DNA of 64,000 nucleotides from Actinopolymorpha rutila (GCF_013407855.1 NZ_JACBZH010000001.1:992001-1056000); one strand, 5' to 3'. Shown: positions 23,329 through 32,274, numbered from the stretch's first letter. Made by a program: numbers and translations. The notes: generated by a model from the sequence alone, not told the origin.

Positions 23329-24468
23329 TCAGGCCGGGATGACGACGAGCTTGCCCTTCGTGTCGTCGACCCAGGGGTGGGTGAGGTACTTCCGCCCGTG
23401 CAGGCTCTTCCACAGGTGCAGCTCGCATCGTCCGGTGACGCCGGAACGGCAGCGGACGCCGGTGCCGATGGCGTTGGCCGCGGCGCCGTCCAGGACCAGA
23501 CCGGTGATGCTGTGGCCGCCACCGGTCACCAGTTCGACCACGGTGTCGGCGGACTGCGCGAACGGCGAGGTGATCGCCCAGCCCCAGCCGCGGACGGAGA
23601 CGCCGATGGCGAAGTCCTCGAAGAACGGCGCGGTGACCACGACGTTGAAGGTGGACGTGGAGTTGGCCCGGATGCCGATGGAGTTGGCGACCGGTCCCTT
23701 GACGCTGGAGTTCTTGAACCGCGGGTTGCGGATCTCCACGGCGTGGATGACCGTGCTCTTGCCGGTCTCCTCGAGGTCGTGCAGGTCGATGCCCGCCTGC
23801 ACTCGCTCGAACGCGCAGTCGGAGATGGCGACGTTGTTGATCGGGCCGTTGCCGGTCGGCAGCGACTGCGGCTTGACGACGATGGCGGCGCGCTCGGCCC
23901 GGACACCCTCGACGCCGAACCGGTAGAAGCTGCAGTCGCGGATCGAGCCCACCCAACTCGACCAGACCCGGATGCCCGTACGGTCGCCGAACGCGGCGTC
24001 GAAATTGACCCGGTCGACGATCCACTTCCGGCCGTACTGCCGGATGTCGACCATCGGCTCGCGGGAGGTCGACGAGGACCGGACGGTGAAGTCACGCAGG
24101 ACCATGCCACTCGGCTGGCCGTGGGACAGCGTGCCGACCGAGATGGCCGGCGAGTGGGGTGGAGCGAGGAGCACGGTCCGCTCCGGGCCGTCGCCGCGGA
24201 TCTCCAGCGGGCCGGTCGCCTGTAGTGGCTTGCTGAGCTGGTAGGTGCCCGCCGGGATGAGCAGCGGCCGTGGACTCGGGCCCGCGACGGCGCGGTCGAG
24301 CGCCGCCTGCAGTGCGGGGTGCTCGTCCTTGCGGGCGTCACCGACGGAGCCGAAATCCCGTGAGTCGAGCAGGGCAGCGGTCGCGCCGGCGCCGAGGCCG
24401 ATGAACCCTCGACGGGACAGCGCCATGCGCCCCCACTCGAGGAGCCGGTCGACCAGGTCGTCGTTCAT
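23329..24468 (-). CDS. Secreted right-handed beta-helix protein (pectate-lyase-like), Tat substrate
   Basis: The 379-aa protein begins with a twin-arginine signal (SRRGFIGLGAGATAALL, residues about 18-34). The N-terminal cap RDFGSVGDARKDEHPALQAALDRA is typical of pectate-lyase-3/GH28-type helices. The body has repeated short strands such as VNFDAAFGDRTGI, CSFYRFGVEGV and CAFERVQAGIDL. The family includes polysaccharide lyases, epimerases and adhesins. The active-site residues cannot be assigned. Confidence 0.75.
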   Translation of the reverse strand: MNDDLVDRLLEWGRMALSRRGFIGLGAGATAALLDSRDFGSVGDARKDEHPALQAALDRAVAGPSPRPLLIPAGTYQLSKPLQATGPLEIRGDGPERTVLLAPPHSPAISVGTLSHGQPSGMVLRDFTVRSSSTSREPMVDIRQYGRKWIVDRVNFDAAFGDRTGIRVWSSWVGSIRDCSFYRFGVEGVRAERAAIVVKPQSLPTGNGPINNVAISDCAFERVQAGIDLHDLEETGKSTVIHAVEIRNPRFKNSSVKGPVANSIGIRANSTSTFNVVVTAPFFEDFAIGVSVRGWGWAITSPFAQSADTVVELVTGGGHSITGLVLDGAAANAIGTGVRCRSGVTGRCELHLWKSLHGRKYLTHPWVDDTKGKLVVIPA

Positions 24469-24575
24469 CCGGAAGCCAACCGCCGATCTCGTGCTCGTGG
24501 AACCGTCATGGGCGCGGGATGCCGCGCCTCAATTGTGCCTCCGCCGCGGCGCTTGGGAAACCTGGACCGGAACCG

Positions 24576-25331
24576 TTACCGCACGAACAGGCCCGCCCAC
24601 AGGAAGCTCTCGCCGAACATCGCCGAGTCGGCGTCCTGCGCCTGCATGCGGCGCACCTCCACCGGCCGCAGCCAGCCGAAGATCCGGCGCAGATCCTCCT
24701 CGCGGTACGCAAGACCTCCGCCGAGGTATCCCTTGCGGTAGAAGTTCGCGTCCGGCTCCTCCGATCCCATCGCACCCCACGCGAAGCTCACCAGCCCGAA
24801 CGCGGCGGCGGGGGCGAGGGCGCGTTCGAGCAGCCGGTGGTAGCTGATCCGGCGGTGCGGCGGCAGGTGGTGGAAGCAGCCCGAGTCGTACACCAGGTCG
24901 TAGCCGGTGAACGCCTCGGCGAGCTCGAAGATGCTGGCCTGGACGAAGTTGACGTCGACGTTCGCTGCCGCCGCTCGCTCCCGCCCCCACTCCAGCGCGG
25001 TCGGGGAGAGGTCGACGGCGTCGACGTGGAAGCCCTGGCGGGCGAGCCAGACGGCGTTGCGGCCGGGGCCGCAGCCGAGGTCGAGGGCGCGACCCTCGTG
25101 GGGTACGAGACCGGCCGAGTGCCAGGCGACCAGCGACTCGTCCGGCGCGTCCCGGAAGAAGGGGACGCCGCGCTCGCGGTCGCCGTAGAAACCGTCCCAC
25201 CAACCGGCACCCCGCGCGGTCCAGCGGTCCGCGTCCGCCTCGAACAGCGCGTCCATCAGGGCGAACACGTCCTCCTCGCTCGCCACGTTGCGCTCCACCG
25301 GCCGGCGCCTCCGTTCCTGCTGATCCGACAT
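24576..25331 (-). CDS. Class I SAM-dependent methyltransferase
   Basis: The 251-aa enzyme starts at the ATG at 25331, since the frame above it is unlike protein. Motif I is ALDLGCGPGRNAVWLA, motif II VDAVDLSPTAL, and YDSGCFHHLPPHRR lies after the fourth strand, as in thiopurine/tellurite-type methyltransferases. The N-terminal helix region EEDVFALMDALFEADADRWTAR, GWWDGFYGDRERGVPFF fits that group. The substrate is unknown. Confidence 0.87.
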   Translation of the reverse strand: MSDQQERRRRPVERNVASEEDVFALMDALFEADADRWTARGAGWWDGFYGDRERGVPFFRDAPDESLVAWHSAGLVPHEGRALDLGCGPGRNAVWLARQGFHVDAVDLSPTALEWGRERAAAANVDVNFVQASIFELAEAFTGYDLVYDSGCFHHLPPHRRISYHRLLERALAPAAAFGLVSFAWGAMGSEEPDANFYRKGYLGGGLAYREEDLRRIFGWLRPVEVRRMQAQDADSAMFGESFLWAGLFVR

Positions 25332-25562
25332 TGCTCCGGTGAGGGTAGCCGCGCCGTCCCGCGTCCACTCGGCGTGGCCGACCCGTACCCTGGCCGGCAA
25401 CCGTCGGGTTCTGTGCTCGTGTCCTCCGGAGCGTAACTGTGCGACAGGCGGCGGCGGAGTTGGCGCGGGAGATCGGGGAGAGCTCGGGGATCGTCGCTCT
25501 GGTGGCCGAGCGAATGGCCGGGGCGGTTCGCACGCGGCAGACGGCGGACACGCTGTACATCG

Positions 25563-25673
25563 GTGCTGGCGTTCTACCTGCGGCTCGGATATGCCCCGGC
25601 CGACGGTCCGACGATCGACGCCGACCAGGAGCTCGTCGGGCTCGCGAAGGAGCTGCCCGCTCGCGGCGCGTAG
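25563..25673 (+). pseudogene. C-terminal remnant of a GNAT acetyltransferase
   Basis: The 36-codon frame (AFYLRLGYAPADGPTIDADQELVGLAKELPARGA) resembles the final strand and helix of GNAT proteins, where FYxRLGF/Y is conserved. No acetyl-CoA loop precedes it in frame, so only the tail remains. It lies just before the promoter region of the next operon. Confidence 0.4.
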
Positions 25674-25692
25674 ACGAAGTGGATCTTGACTC

Positions 25693-25722
25693 TTGACGCC
25701 GAATGTTTCGAAACACTACTTT
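25693..25722 (+). promoter_or_regulatory. Candidate promoter of the regulator/ABC operon
   Basis: TTGACG at 25693 and TACTTT at 25717 are 18 bp apart, a sigma-70-like pair. The predicted start would leave almost no leader before the ATG at 25729. The operator palindromes overlap it. Confidence 0.4.
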
Positions 25723-25728
25723 CGAAAC
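25704..25728. promoter_or_regulatory. Twin TTTCGAAA operators overlapping the promoter
   Basis: TGTTTCGAAACA (25704-25715) is a perfect palindrome. A second TTTCGAAA core follows at 25720-25727, exactly 14 bp later and directly before the start codon. This is the expected position for autorepression by the winged-helix regulator. Confidence 0.75.
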
Positions 25729-26334
25729 ATGTCTTCCGATGAAGCCGGCCCGGAGATGCGCGTACTGCGTGATCCCAAGGTGATGCGAGCGATGGCCCAT
25801 CCGGTTCGGCTTCAGGTGCTGGAGATCCTCCGCGAGGAGGGGCCGTTGACCGCCACCGAGCTCGGCGAGCGGATCGGCGAGAGCCCCGCGAACACCTCGT
25901 TCCATCTTCGTACGTTGGCGAAGTACGGCTTCGTCGTGGAGGCCGAACGAGGCAAGGGACGCAGCCGCCCATGGCGCGACGCGACCGGAGCGCTGATGAT
26001 CCCCGACGCGGAGCTGGAGGGCGAGGCGCGGCGCGCGGCGGTGGCGATGGTTCAGGGCATGCGCATGATGTTGGTGCGCCAGATCGAACGCTGGGTGAAC
26101 GAACGCTCCGGCTACCCGAAGAAGTGGCAGGCGACGGGTTTCGAGATGGAGTTCCGGACCCGGATGACCGCGGAGGAGCTGAAGAAGGTCGGCCAGCAGA
26201 TCCAGGAGTTGCTCGAGCCGTTCAAGCACCGGCCGAGCGGCGTGCCCAAGGGTGCGAAGGCCGTGGCCGTCGCGGCGTGGGGCTTCCCGACCGAACCGCC
26301 GACCGGTGAGTCCTCGCGCAGGACTGCACGGTGA
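25729..26334 (+). CDS. ArsR-like winged-helix regulator of the ABC transporter
   Basis: The 201-aa protein has an ArsR/HTH_20-type winged helix at residues about 12-75 (MAHPVRLQVLEILREEGPLTATELGERIGESPANTSFHLRTLAKYGFVVEAE). A helical C-terminal domain of about 120 residues is probably for dimerisation or sensing. The ATG at 25729 directly follows twin operators. Its stop overlaps the GTG of the ABC gene (GTGA), so it and the transporter form one regulated operon. The inducer is unknown. Confidence 0.88.
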   Translation: MSSDEAGPEMRVLRDPKVMRAMAHPVRLQVLEILREEGPLTATELGERIGESPANTSFHLRTLAKYGFVVEAERGKGRSRPWRDATGALMIPDAELEGEARRAAVAMVQGMRMMLVRQIERWVNERSGYPKKWQATGFEMEFRTRMTAEELKKVGQQIQELLEPFKHRPSGVPKGAKAVAVAAWGFPTEPPTGESSRRTAR

Positions 26335-28163
26335 GTGCGCCGAAGGTGGAGCCGGCCACCGAGGGCCGCGCACGCGGAATCGCCCTCGTACGAGCTGTGT
26401 CGATCGTGTCGGCGGCCGACCGGGGTGCCTTCGCGGCGGTCGTCTGCCTGTTCGCGGTGTCGGGCCTGGGTGTGGCCGGGCTGGTGCTGATCGGCAACCA
26501 GTTGCTGCACGAGCTGATCGCCCAGGGCGGTGCCGCGGATGTGTCCGGCCGGACGTGGTGGCTGGTCGCCGCCGCGATCGGAGTCGCCGGAGCCGTGTCG
26601 TTCGCGGGAGCGGCGGGTGCGGGCATGCACCGCCTGCTCGCCGAACGCACAGTGCGGTACTGCGCCGAGGTCATCCTCCGGCTGGCCGGCCAGGTGCCGC
26701 TGCGGGAGTTCGACTCGCCGGCGTTCCACGACAAGCTGCAGCGAGCGACGCGTACCGGCGTCCAGAGTGCGATCCCGATCGCGATGGCGGTGCCGCAGTT
26801 GCTCGGCGCCCTCGTGGGCAGTGCCGGCCTCGCCGTCGGGCTGGCGGTCGTGAGCCCATGGCTGGTGCCGATCACCTTGCTGGCAAGCGTTCCGCTGTGG
26901 CTGGCCGGAAAGTCCAACAGTCAGGAGATGTACTCGTTCAGCTTCGGCAACACCCCCGGCGACCGCGCGCGCTTCCATATCGAACACCTCACCAACGAGC
27001 GGAAGTCTGCACCGGAGGTACGGGCCTACCGGCTGGCGCCGTACCTCCTGCGGCGGTGGTCGACGCTGTACGACGAGCGGATCGAGGGCATCTCCGCGCT
27101 CGTCCGCAGGTTCGTCCGCCGCTCCGCCGTGGGCAGCCTGGTCGGTTCGGTCGTACTCGGCGGTGTCATCCTGCTCGTGTTGCACTTCGTACGTCGCGGC
27201 GACCTCACGCTCGGATCCGCCGCCACCGCCTGCGTCGCCGTACTCCTGCTCGCCAACCGGTCCCAGCAGGCCGCGACCAGCCTGGCGCAGACCATGGAAC
27301 ACGGGCTGCACCTCCAGGATTTCGTCGAGCTCCGAGACCGGGTCGAGCACTTCGAGCGTGCCGGCCGCATCAGGCGGGCCTCGCACCCGGCCGAGGTGGA
27401 ACCACTGGCCAGGCTGGTGGTCGGAGACGTCTCGTTCAGCTATCCGTCCGCGGCCAGGCCGGCACTTGACCAGGTGAGCTTCGACATCGCCGCCGGTGAG
27501 GTGATCGCGATCGTCGGCCACAACGGCTCGGGCAAGACCACGCTCGCCAAGCTGTTGTGCGGTCTGTACGAGCCGACCGACGGTGCCGTCCACTGGAACG
27601 ACCGTCCGATGTCCGAGCTCGCCGGCGACGGTGGTTTGTCCGAGGTGGGCGTGGTGTTCCAGGACTTCGGCCGCTACTGGTTCTCCGCGGCGGACAACAT
27701 CGCCGTGGGCGACATCGAACGCAACCTGGACCGGGCAGCGATCGAGGACAGCGCCGAGCAGGCGGGCGCGGACGACTTCCTCCGGCGGCTGCCCGACGGC
27801 TTCGACACGCCACTCGGCATGGAGGTCGAGGGCGGGGCCGACCTGTCCGTCGGGCAGTGGCAACGGGTGGCGATCGCCAGAGTGCTGTTCAGGAACGCGT
27901 CCTTCATCGTGCTCGACGAGCCGACCGCCTCCCTCGACGCCGAGGCCGAGGCCGCGCTGTTCGAGACGATCGAGGGCCTGCGCGCCGGTCGTACCGTCGT
28001 CCTCATCTCCCACCGCTTCTCGACGGTGCGTTCGGCCGACCGGATTCTCGTCCTGCACGACGGCAGGCTGGTGGAGAACGGCAGCCACGACGAGCTGATG
28101 GCGCTCGACGGCCGCTACCGCCGGATGTACCAACTACAGTCCAGCGCCTACGTCGACTCCTGA
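26331..28163 (+). CDS. ABC transporter, fused permease-ATPase (exporter type)
   Basis: The 610-aa half-transporter has about six membrane helices in residues 30-310 and an ATPase domain from about 365. The motifs are Walker A GHNGSGKTT, signature LSVGQWQR, Walker B FIVLDEPTASLD and the H-loop histidine in LISHRFS. It probably works as a homodimer exporting a small molecule or peptide. The gene overlaps its regulator by 4 bp and overlaps the convergent cydB gene by 16 bp at the 3' end. Confidence 0.92.
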   Translation: MSAPKVEPATEGRARGIALVRAVSIVSAADRGAFAAVVCLFAVSGLGVAGLVLIGNQLLHELIAQGGAADVSGRTWWLVAAAIGVAGAVSFAGAAGAGMHRLLAERTVRYCAEVILRLAGQVPLREFDSPAFHDKLQRATRTGVQSAIPIAMAVPQLLGALVGSAGLAVGLAVVSPWLVPITLLASVPLWLAGKSNSQEMYSFSFGNTPGDRARFHIEHLTNERKSAPEVRAYRLAPYLLRRWSTLYDERIEGISALVRRFVRRSAVGSLVGSVVLGGVILLVLHFVRRGDLTLGSAATACVAVLLLANRSQQAATSLAQTMEHGLHLQDFVELRDRVEHFERAGRIRRASHPAEVEPLARLVVGDVSFSYPSAARPALDQVSFDIAAGEVIAIVGHNGSGKTTLAKLLCGLYEPTDGAVHWNDRPMSELAGDGGLSEVGVVFQDFGRYWFSAADNIAVGDIERNLDRAAIEDSAEQAGADDFLRRLPDGFDTPLGMEVEGGADLSVGQWQRVAIARVLFRNASFIVLDEPTASLDAEAEAALFETIEGLRAGRTVVLISHRFSTVRSADRILVLHDGRLVENGSHDELMALDGRYRRMYQLQSSAYVDS

Positions 28164-29179
28164 TCCGAGGCGGAGGCCGGTTCCTGACGCGAGCCGCGCT
28201 GGAACGTCGCGTACAGCCACCACAGCGACGGAACGAGCAGGAGGGCGCCGACGGCGACCGCGCCGATCGTGGCGGCGAGTACGGCGTCGGTCGCCGCCGC
28301 CTGCCGGGCCGTCACCCCCGGCAGTAGCCGTGGAAACTGCCCGACACCCCAACCCCACAACAGGCCGACGACCGCGGCCGCGGCGGTGATCCGTACGGCT
28401 ACGAACACCCGCAGCCAGAGCAGTACGAGCGAGGCCAACCCGGCGGCGACCGACAGGACGAGCAAAGGCAGCGCCCGGCCGGAGGTGAGCTCGGTGAACA
28501 GGCTCGGTGCGTCGGCATGCAGCACGACCAGCCCCACCGCCGCTACCACTCCGACGACGACTCCCGTGACCAGCCCACGACGACGGAACGACTCGGCCAG
28601 TGCGGGGGAGTGGGCACGCTCCGCGTCCCGGGTGAGGTAGACGGCAGCGAGGTAGGCGCCGGTGCCCACGGCGAGGGCTCCCGTCACGATCGACGTCGGG
28701 TTGAGCCAGCTGGTGACCAGGTTGCCGGCGGCGATGCCGGGCGGCACCCGGCCGGACGCGATCGCCCCGGCGACGGTGCCGAGGAAGAACGGCGTCACCA
28801 CCGACGAGAACGCGAACGTCGCGCCGAACAGCCGTCGCTGCCACAGCCGGGTGCTCACCTTGCGGAACGCGAACGCCGACCCGCGGGCGATGATCCCCAG
28901 CGCCGCAAGGGTGAGCGGGATGTACAGGGTGGAGAACACGGCGGCGAACACCTGCGGAACACCCGTCCACAGCAGCACGATGACGAAGATCAGCCATACG
29001 TGGTTGGCTTCCCACACCGGCCCGATGGAGTGCTCGATCAGGCCGCGTTGCCTCCGGCCGCGTTCGGCGCCACCGGCGAGCAGGTCCCACCCGCCGGCAC
29101 CGAAGTCCGCCCCGGCGAACAACACGTACGCCGTGAGGCCGATCCAGACCAGCGCGAGGATGACGTCGACGAGGGGCAT
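28148..29179 (-). CDS. cydB: Cytochrome bd ubiquinol oxidase subunit II
   Basis: The 343-aa membrane protein has the canonical N-terminus VWIGLTAYVLFAGADFGAGGWDLLAGG and about eight helices. The conserved GPVWEANHVWLIF lies at about residue 53. It partners CydA in the quinol oxidase of the cytoplasmic membrane. The gene follows cydA by about 9 bp. The 3' end overlaps the ABC transporter gene, which is transcribed toward it. No cydDC exporter genes are adjacent. Confidence 0.95.
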   Translation of the reverse strand: MPLVDVILALVWIGLTAYVLFAGADFGAGGWDLLAGGAERGRRQRGLIEHSIGPVWEANHVWLIFVIVLLWTGVPQVFAAVFSTLYIPLTLAALGIIARGSAFAFRKVSTRLWQRRLFGATFAFSSVVTPFFLGTVAGAIASGRVPPGIAAGNLVTSWLNPTSIVTGALAVGTGAYLAAVYLTRDAERAHSPALAESFRRRGLVTGVVVGVVAAVGLVVLHADAPSLFTELTSGRALPLLVLSVAAGLASLVLLWLRVFVAVRITAAAAVVGLLWGWGVGQFPRLLPGVTARQAAATDAVLAATIGAVAVGALLLVPSLWWLYATFQRGSRQEPASASDQEST

Positions 29180-29188
29180 CGGCAGGCC

Positions 29189-30550
29189 TCAGGCGACCGG
29201 GTACCCGGCGACGTCGTGTTCCTGCGGCGCGGTCGGCGCGGGCGAGTCCCGGGACAGCCGGCGCAGTACGTACACCGTCGCCACTGTGAGCACGACGTAG
29301 ACCGCGAACACCAGCACGAAGCCCCACACCAGTCCCGGAGCGGGGTTGACCGCATCGGCGGTACGCATGACGCCGTAGACGATCCACGGTTGCCGGCCGA
29401 CCTCGGTGACCGTCCAGCCGGCCTCCAGTGCCACCACGGCGGCGACCCCGCCGAGCGATGCCGCGCGCAGGAACCACCGCGTGCGTGGCAGGTCTCGCCG
29501 CCGCCACCACGTCCACCCGAGCCACGCCGACAGCAACAGCAACGCCATGCCCATCCCGACCATCAGGTCGAACGCCGGGTGCACGATGTTGACCGGCGGC
29601 CAGTCGCTCGGTGGGACCTGGTCGAGGCCGATGACCTCGGCGTTCGTTCTCCCGTGCGCGAGGAGGGAAAGTCCGTACGGAATCTCGATGGCGCCTCGCA
29701 ACTCACCGTTGACAGCAAAGCCGCCCACACTCAGCGGCACGCCGCGTCCGGTCCGGAACAGTCCTTCCATCGCGGCGAGCTTGATCGGCTGGTTGTCGGC
29801 GACGAAGCGGGCAGCCCAGTCACCGACGACGAGCTGGGCCGGCGTGACGACGGCGGCCACCGTGAACGGCAGCAGGAACCCCAGTCGGTGGTAGCGGTCG
29901 TGGCGACCACGAAGCATCCCGACCGCGTGGACACCGGCGATGCCGAACCCCGCGACCATGAACGCCGCCAGGATCATGTGCGTCGTCTGCGGAGGTGTCG
30001 ACAGGTTGAACATCGCCGCCCACGGATCGACCGCGACGACCCTGCCGTGCGCCACGTCGAACCCGGTCGGCTGCTGCATCCAGGCGTTCGCCGAGACGAC
30101 GAAGAACGCGCTGGCGACCCCGGCGACGATGATCGGTATTCCCGTCAACAGGTGCTTGACGGGGCTCAGCCGATCCCAGGCGTACAGGTAGATGCCCAGG
30201 AAGATCGCCTCGATGAAGAACGCCACGCCCTCCATGGCGAACGGCAGACCGATGACCTGTCCGTAGACGCCCATCAGGCCCGGCCACAACAGACCCATTT
30301 CGAACGACAGAATGGTGCCGGACACCGCGCCGACCGCGAAGAGCACGCCCATGGCACGCGCCCAGCGCCGCGCCAGCATCCGGTAGGCAGGATCACCGGT
30401 GCGATGTCCGCGCCACTCCGCGATCAACGTGATCGCCGGCATTCCGACGCCCAGGCAGGCGAGGATGATGTGCCAGCCCAGGGACAGAGCCATCTGGGTC
30501 CGGGCCGCCACCAGGTCGGCGTACGTCGCGGGCGCGGTCAGCAACACCAC
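29189..30550 (-). CDS. cydA: Cytochrome bd ubiquinol oxidase subunit I
   Basis: The 453-aa subunit has the haem-ligand histidine in SLGWHIILACLGVGMP (His27), the quinol-loop motif KLAAMEGLFRTGRG and the GRQPWIVYGVMRT segment. The internal histidine region TPPQTTHMILAAF is also present. The length fits the short Q-loop subtype. It reduces oxygen with quinol at high affinity without pumping protons. The GTG start lacks a clear ribosome binding site, so an alternative start cannot be excluded. Confidence 0.95.
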   Translation of the reverse strand: MVLLTAPATYADLVAARTQMALSLGWHIILACLGVGMPAITLIAEWRGHRTGDPAYRMLARRWARAMGVLFAVGAVSGTILSFEMGLLWPGLMGVYGQVIGLPFAMEGVAFFIEAIFLGIYLYAWDRLSPVKHLLTGIPIIVAGVASAFFVVSANAWMQQPTGFDVAHGRVVAVDPWAAMFNLSTPPQTTHMILAAFMVAGFGIAGVHAVGMLRGRHDRYHRLGFLLPFTVAAVVTPAQLVVGDWAARFVADNQPIKLAAMEGLFRTGRGVPLSVGGFAVNGELRGAIEIPYGLSLLAHGRTNAEVIGLDQVPPSDWPPVNIVHPAFDLMVGMGMALLLLSAWLGWTWWRRRDLPRTRWFLRAASLGGVAAVVALEAGWTVTEVGRQPWIVYGVMRTADAVNPAPGLVWGFVLVFAVYVVLTVATVYVLRRLSRDSPAPTAPQEHDVAGYPVA

Positions 30551-30580
30551 GAACGCCGCTTACCCAGGCACACCGGACGC

Positions 30581-30685
30581 TCAACCGGGCAGGACGGGAT
30601 CGACCTTCAGCCAGCGCACCAGCAGGCGCTGCGCGCGTACGGCGACGCGGCGAGCCTCCGTGCGGGACAGCCGGTGCACGGTCAT
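30581..30685 (-). pseudogene. Stub of a winged-helix (YcaQ/HTH_42-like) gene
   Basis: The ATG at 30685 overlaps the GNAT stop (ATGA). It opens a 34-aa frame, MTVHRLSRTEARRVAVRAQRL, which is the characteristic N-terminus of the winged-helix DNA-binding proteins related to DNA glycosylase YcaQ. The frame stops after VDPVLPG and the rest of the gene is missing. The next sequence is the start region of cydA, so a deletion probably joined the two. Confidence 0.55.
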
Positions 30686-31557
30686 GACGCCTGCGGAGTC
30701 CAGACGTACGGCGTGGTGGTGGCGACCTTGAACATGCCCAGGCGTTCGAGGATCGGCCGGCTGTCCTCGGACGCGTCCACCTGAAGGAACTCCAGTCCCT
30801 TGGCCTGCGCGATCCGCGCGCGCTCGGCGACCAGCGCCCGGTAGATGCCCCGCCCGCGCCACCGGGCAAGCGTCGAACCGCCCCACAGGCCGCCGAACCT
30901 GGTGCCCGGCATCACCACCAGCCAGGCCGCGGCCACCACCGTGGGAGCAGCGCGGTCGGCGGCGTCGTCGGCCTCGGCGACCAGGACGGCGATGTCGTCC
31001 GGGCTGCCGGCGACGCGGTCCGCCAGGTCGTCGGCCAGCCAGGCCCAGTCCTGGGACCAGACCTCCGACTCCATCGCTGCGATCCGGTCCAGGTCACGTC
31101 GTTCGCTGACGGGCCGGATCGTGACGCCCTCCGGCACCTGCCCGGCGTCCAGCACGTCGGGCACCCGGCCGACGACCACGGACTCCTCGTCCTCGGGCCG
31201 GAAGCCGGCTGCCCCCAGGAAGCCGCGCAGCCGTGGGTGGTCGTTGCTGTAGTACTTCCACTCCACCGCTTCGTTCCGCTCGGCGAAGAAGTCCCGCGCC
31301 CGCTCGACGTAGCCCTCCACCTCCTCCGCCGACGCGCCGGCCAGCCCGTCGGAGAACACGAAGGCGCGGTGCGGGGTGGTCACCCGCAGCACCCGGCCGT
31401 CCGGGTGCGAGGCCCACGTGAGCGGCATGCGGGCGGCCACGGTGGCCCGGACCTGGGCGTCGTGGGCGGTGAGGAGTTCGGCGGCGGTCGACCCGTGCGC
31501 ACCGGCGGTCGACCCGTGCGCGGCGGAGGTCGTGGACGGGTTGTCGGTGAAGGTCAC
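30682..31557 (-). CDS. GNAT family N-acetyltransferase
   Basis: The 291-aa protein has two GNAT-like halves. The N-terminal half (ELLTAHDAQVRATVAARMP... up to RPEDEESVVVG) is the degenerate companion domain. The C-terminal half carries the acetyl-CoA loop RWRGRGIYRALVAERARIAQAKG and the closing PILERLGMFKVATTTPYVW. The GTG at 31557 is chosen since residues just after it, AHGSTAGAHGSTAAELL, lead into the family's usual start. It diverges from the ArsR-like regulator with the large palindrome between them. Confidence 0.8.
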   Translation of the reverse strand: MTFTDNPSTTSAAHGSTAGAHGSTAAELLTAHDAQVRATVAARMPLTWASHPDGRVLRVTTPHRAFVFSDGLAGASAEEVEGYVERARDFFAERNEAVEWKYYSNDHPRLRGFLGAAGFRPEDEESVVVGRVPDVLDAGQVPEGVTIRPVSERRDLDRIAAMESEVWSQDWAWLADDLADRVAGSPDDIAVLVAEADDAADRAAPTVVAAAWLVVMPGTRFGGLWGGSTLARWRGRGIYRALVAERARIAQAKGLEFLQVDASEDSRPILERLGMFKVATTTPYVWTPQAS

Positions 31558-31640
31558 CGCGGGATTATCGCAGGGCCCGCCGGGTGGCCGGTGGCCTTCT
31601 TCCCGGTTTGCCCGTCTCCTGGCCGCGCGGCCAGAAAAAG

Positions 31641-31684
31641 CACAAGAATATTCGTACAAGAGAAGTTGTACGAATCCTCTTGTG
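31641..31684. promoter_or_regulatory. 44-bp nested palindrome (operator)
   Basis: ATTCGTACAA, six bases, TTGTACGAAT (31650-31675) is a perfect 10-6-10 inverted repeat. It is flanked at equal distance by CACAAGA (31641-31647) and TCTTGTG (31678-31684), a second perfect arm. It ends 17 bp before the start codon of the regulator and lies between divergent genes, so it may control both. Confidence 0.85.
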
Positions 31685-31701
31685 CGTCTAGGCTCGCCCC
31701 C

Positions 31702-32274
31702 ATGTCCGAACCCAAGCCGTCCATCGTCGACTCCCGCGTCCTCGCCGCCATGGCTCATCCGGTGCGCCGCCGGCTCCTCGACCTGTTGAAGGTGGACGGC
31801 CCGGCCACCGCCAGCACCCTCGCCCAGAAGACCGGTGAGGCCGTCGGCAACGTCAGTCACCACGTTCGCGCCCTGGCCGCGGCCGGGCTGATCGAGGAGG
31901 CGCCGGAGCTGGCGAAGGACCGGAGGGAACGGTGGTGGCGCCGGGCCACGCCGTCGCTGTGCTGGTCCTCGGCCGACTTCGCCGAGGACGCGGCCGGTGA
32001 CGCGGTTGCCCGAGCCGTCGAGTCGCTCAACCTCGAACGCCAGACCGGACACGTCCGCCGCTGGGCCGACCAGCCGCAGTCGGAGCAGGAACGCTGGCCG
32101 CTGGGTCCGTTCTCGACCGAGGGGTGGCTGCGGGTCACCGACGCCGAGCTGGCGGAGTTCGGCCGGGAGGTCATGGCACTGGTCGAGAAGTGGGCCGAAC
32201 GCGAGATCCCCGACGACGGGCAGGAACGCGAGACGGTCTTCACGTTCGCGCGGGCGGTACCGGCCCGCCCATGA
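31702..32274 (+). CDS. ArsR-like winged-helix regulator of the MFS transporter
   Basis: The 190-aa protein starts at the ATG at 31702. Its helix-turn-helix (MAHPVRRRLLDLLKVDGPATASTLAQKTGEAVGNVSHHVRALAAAGLIEEA) is paralogous to the regulator at 25729. The C-terminal helical part (ERQTGHVRRWADQPQSEQERWPLGPFSTEGWLRVTDAEL) resembles other helix_turn_helix regulators coupled to MFS genes. Its stop overlaps the MFS start (ATGA). The nested palindrome upstream is the probable operator. Confidence 0.88.
   Translation: MSEPKPSIVDSRVLAAMAHPVRRRLLDLLKVDGPATASTLAQKTGEAVGNVSHHVRALAAAGLIEEAPELAKDRRERWWRRATPSLCWSSADFAEDAAGDAVARAVESLNLERQTGHVRRWADQPQSEQERWPLGPFSTEGWLRVTDAELAEFGREVMALVEKWAEREIPDDGQERETVFTFARAVPARP

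Noticed and set aside
26112-28133. 673-aa minus-strand frame
   Set aside because: Antisense to the ABC transporter with all its motifs; no protein-like features of its own.
28517-30784. 755-aa plus-strand frame
   Set aside because: Antisense to cydA and cydB; rich in Arg/Gln/His/Pro, typical of a high-G+C shadow.
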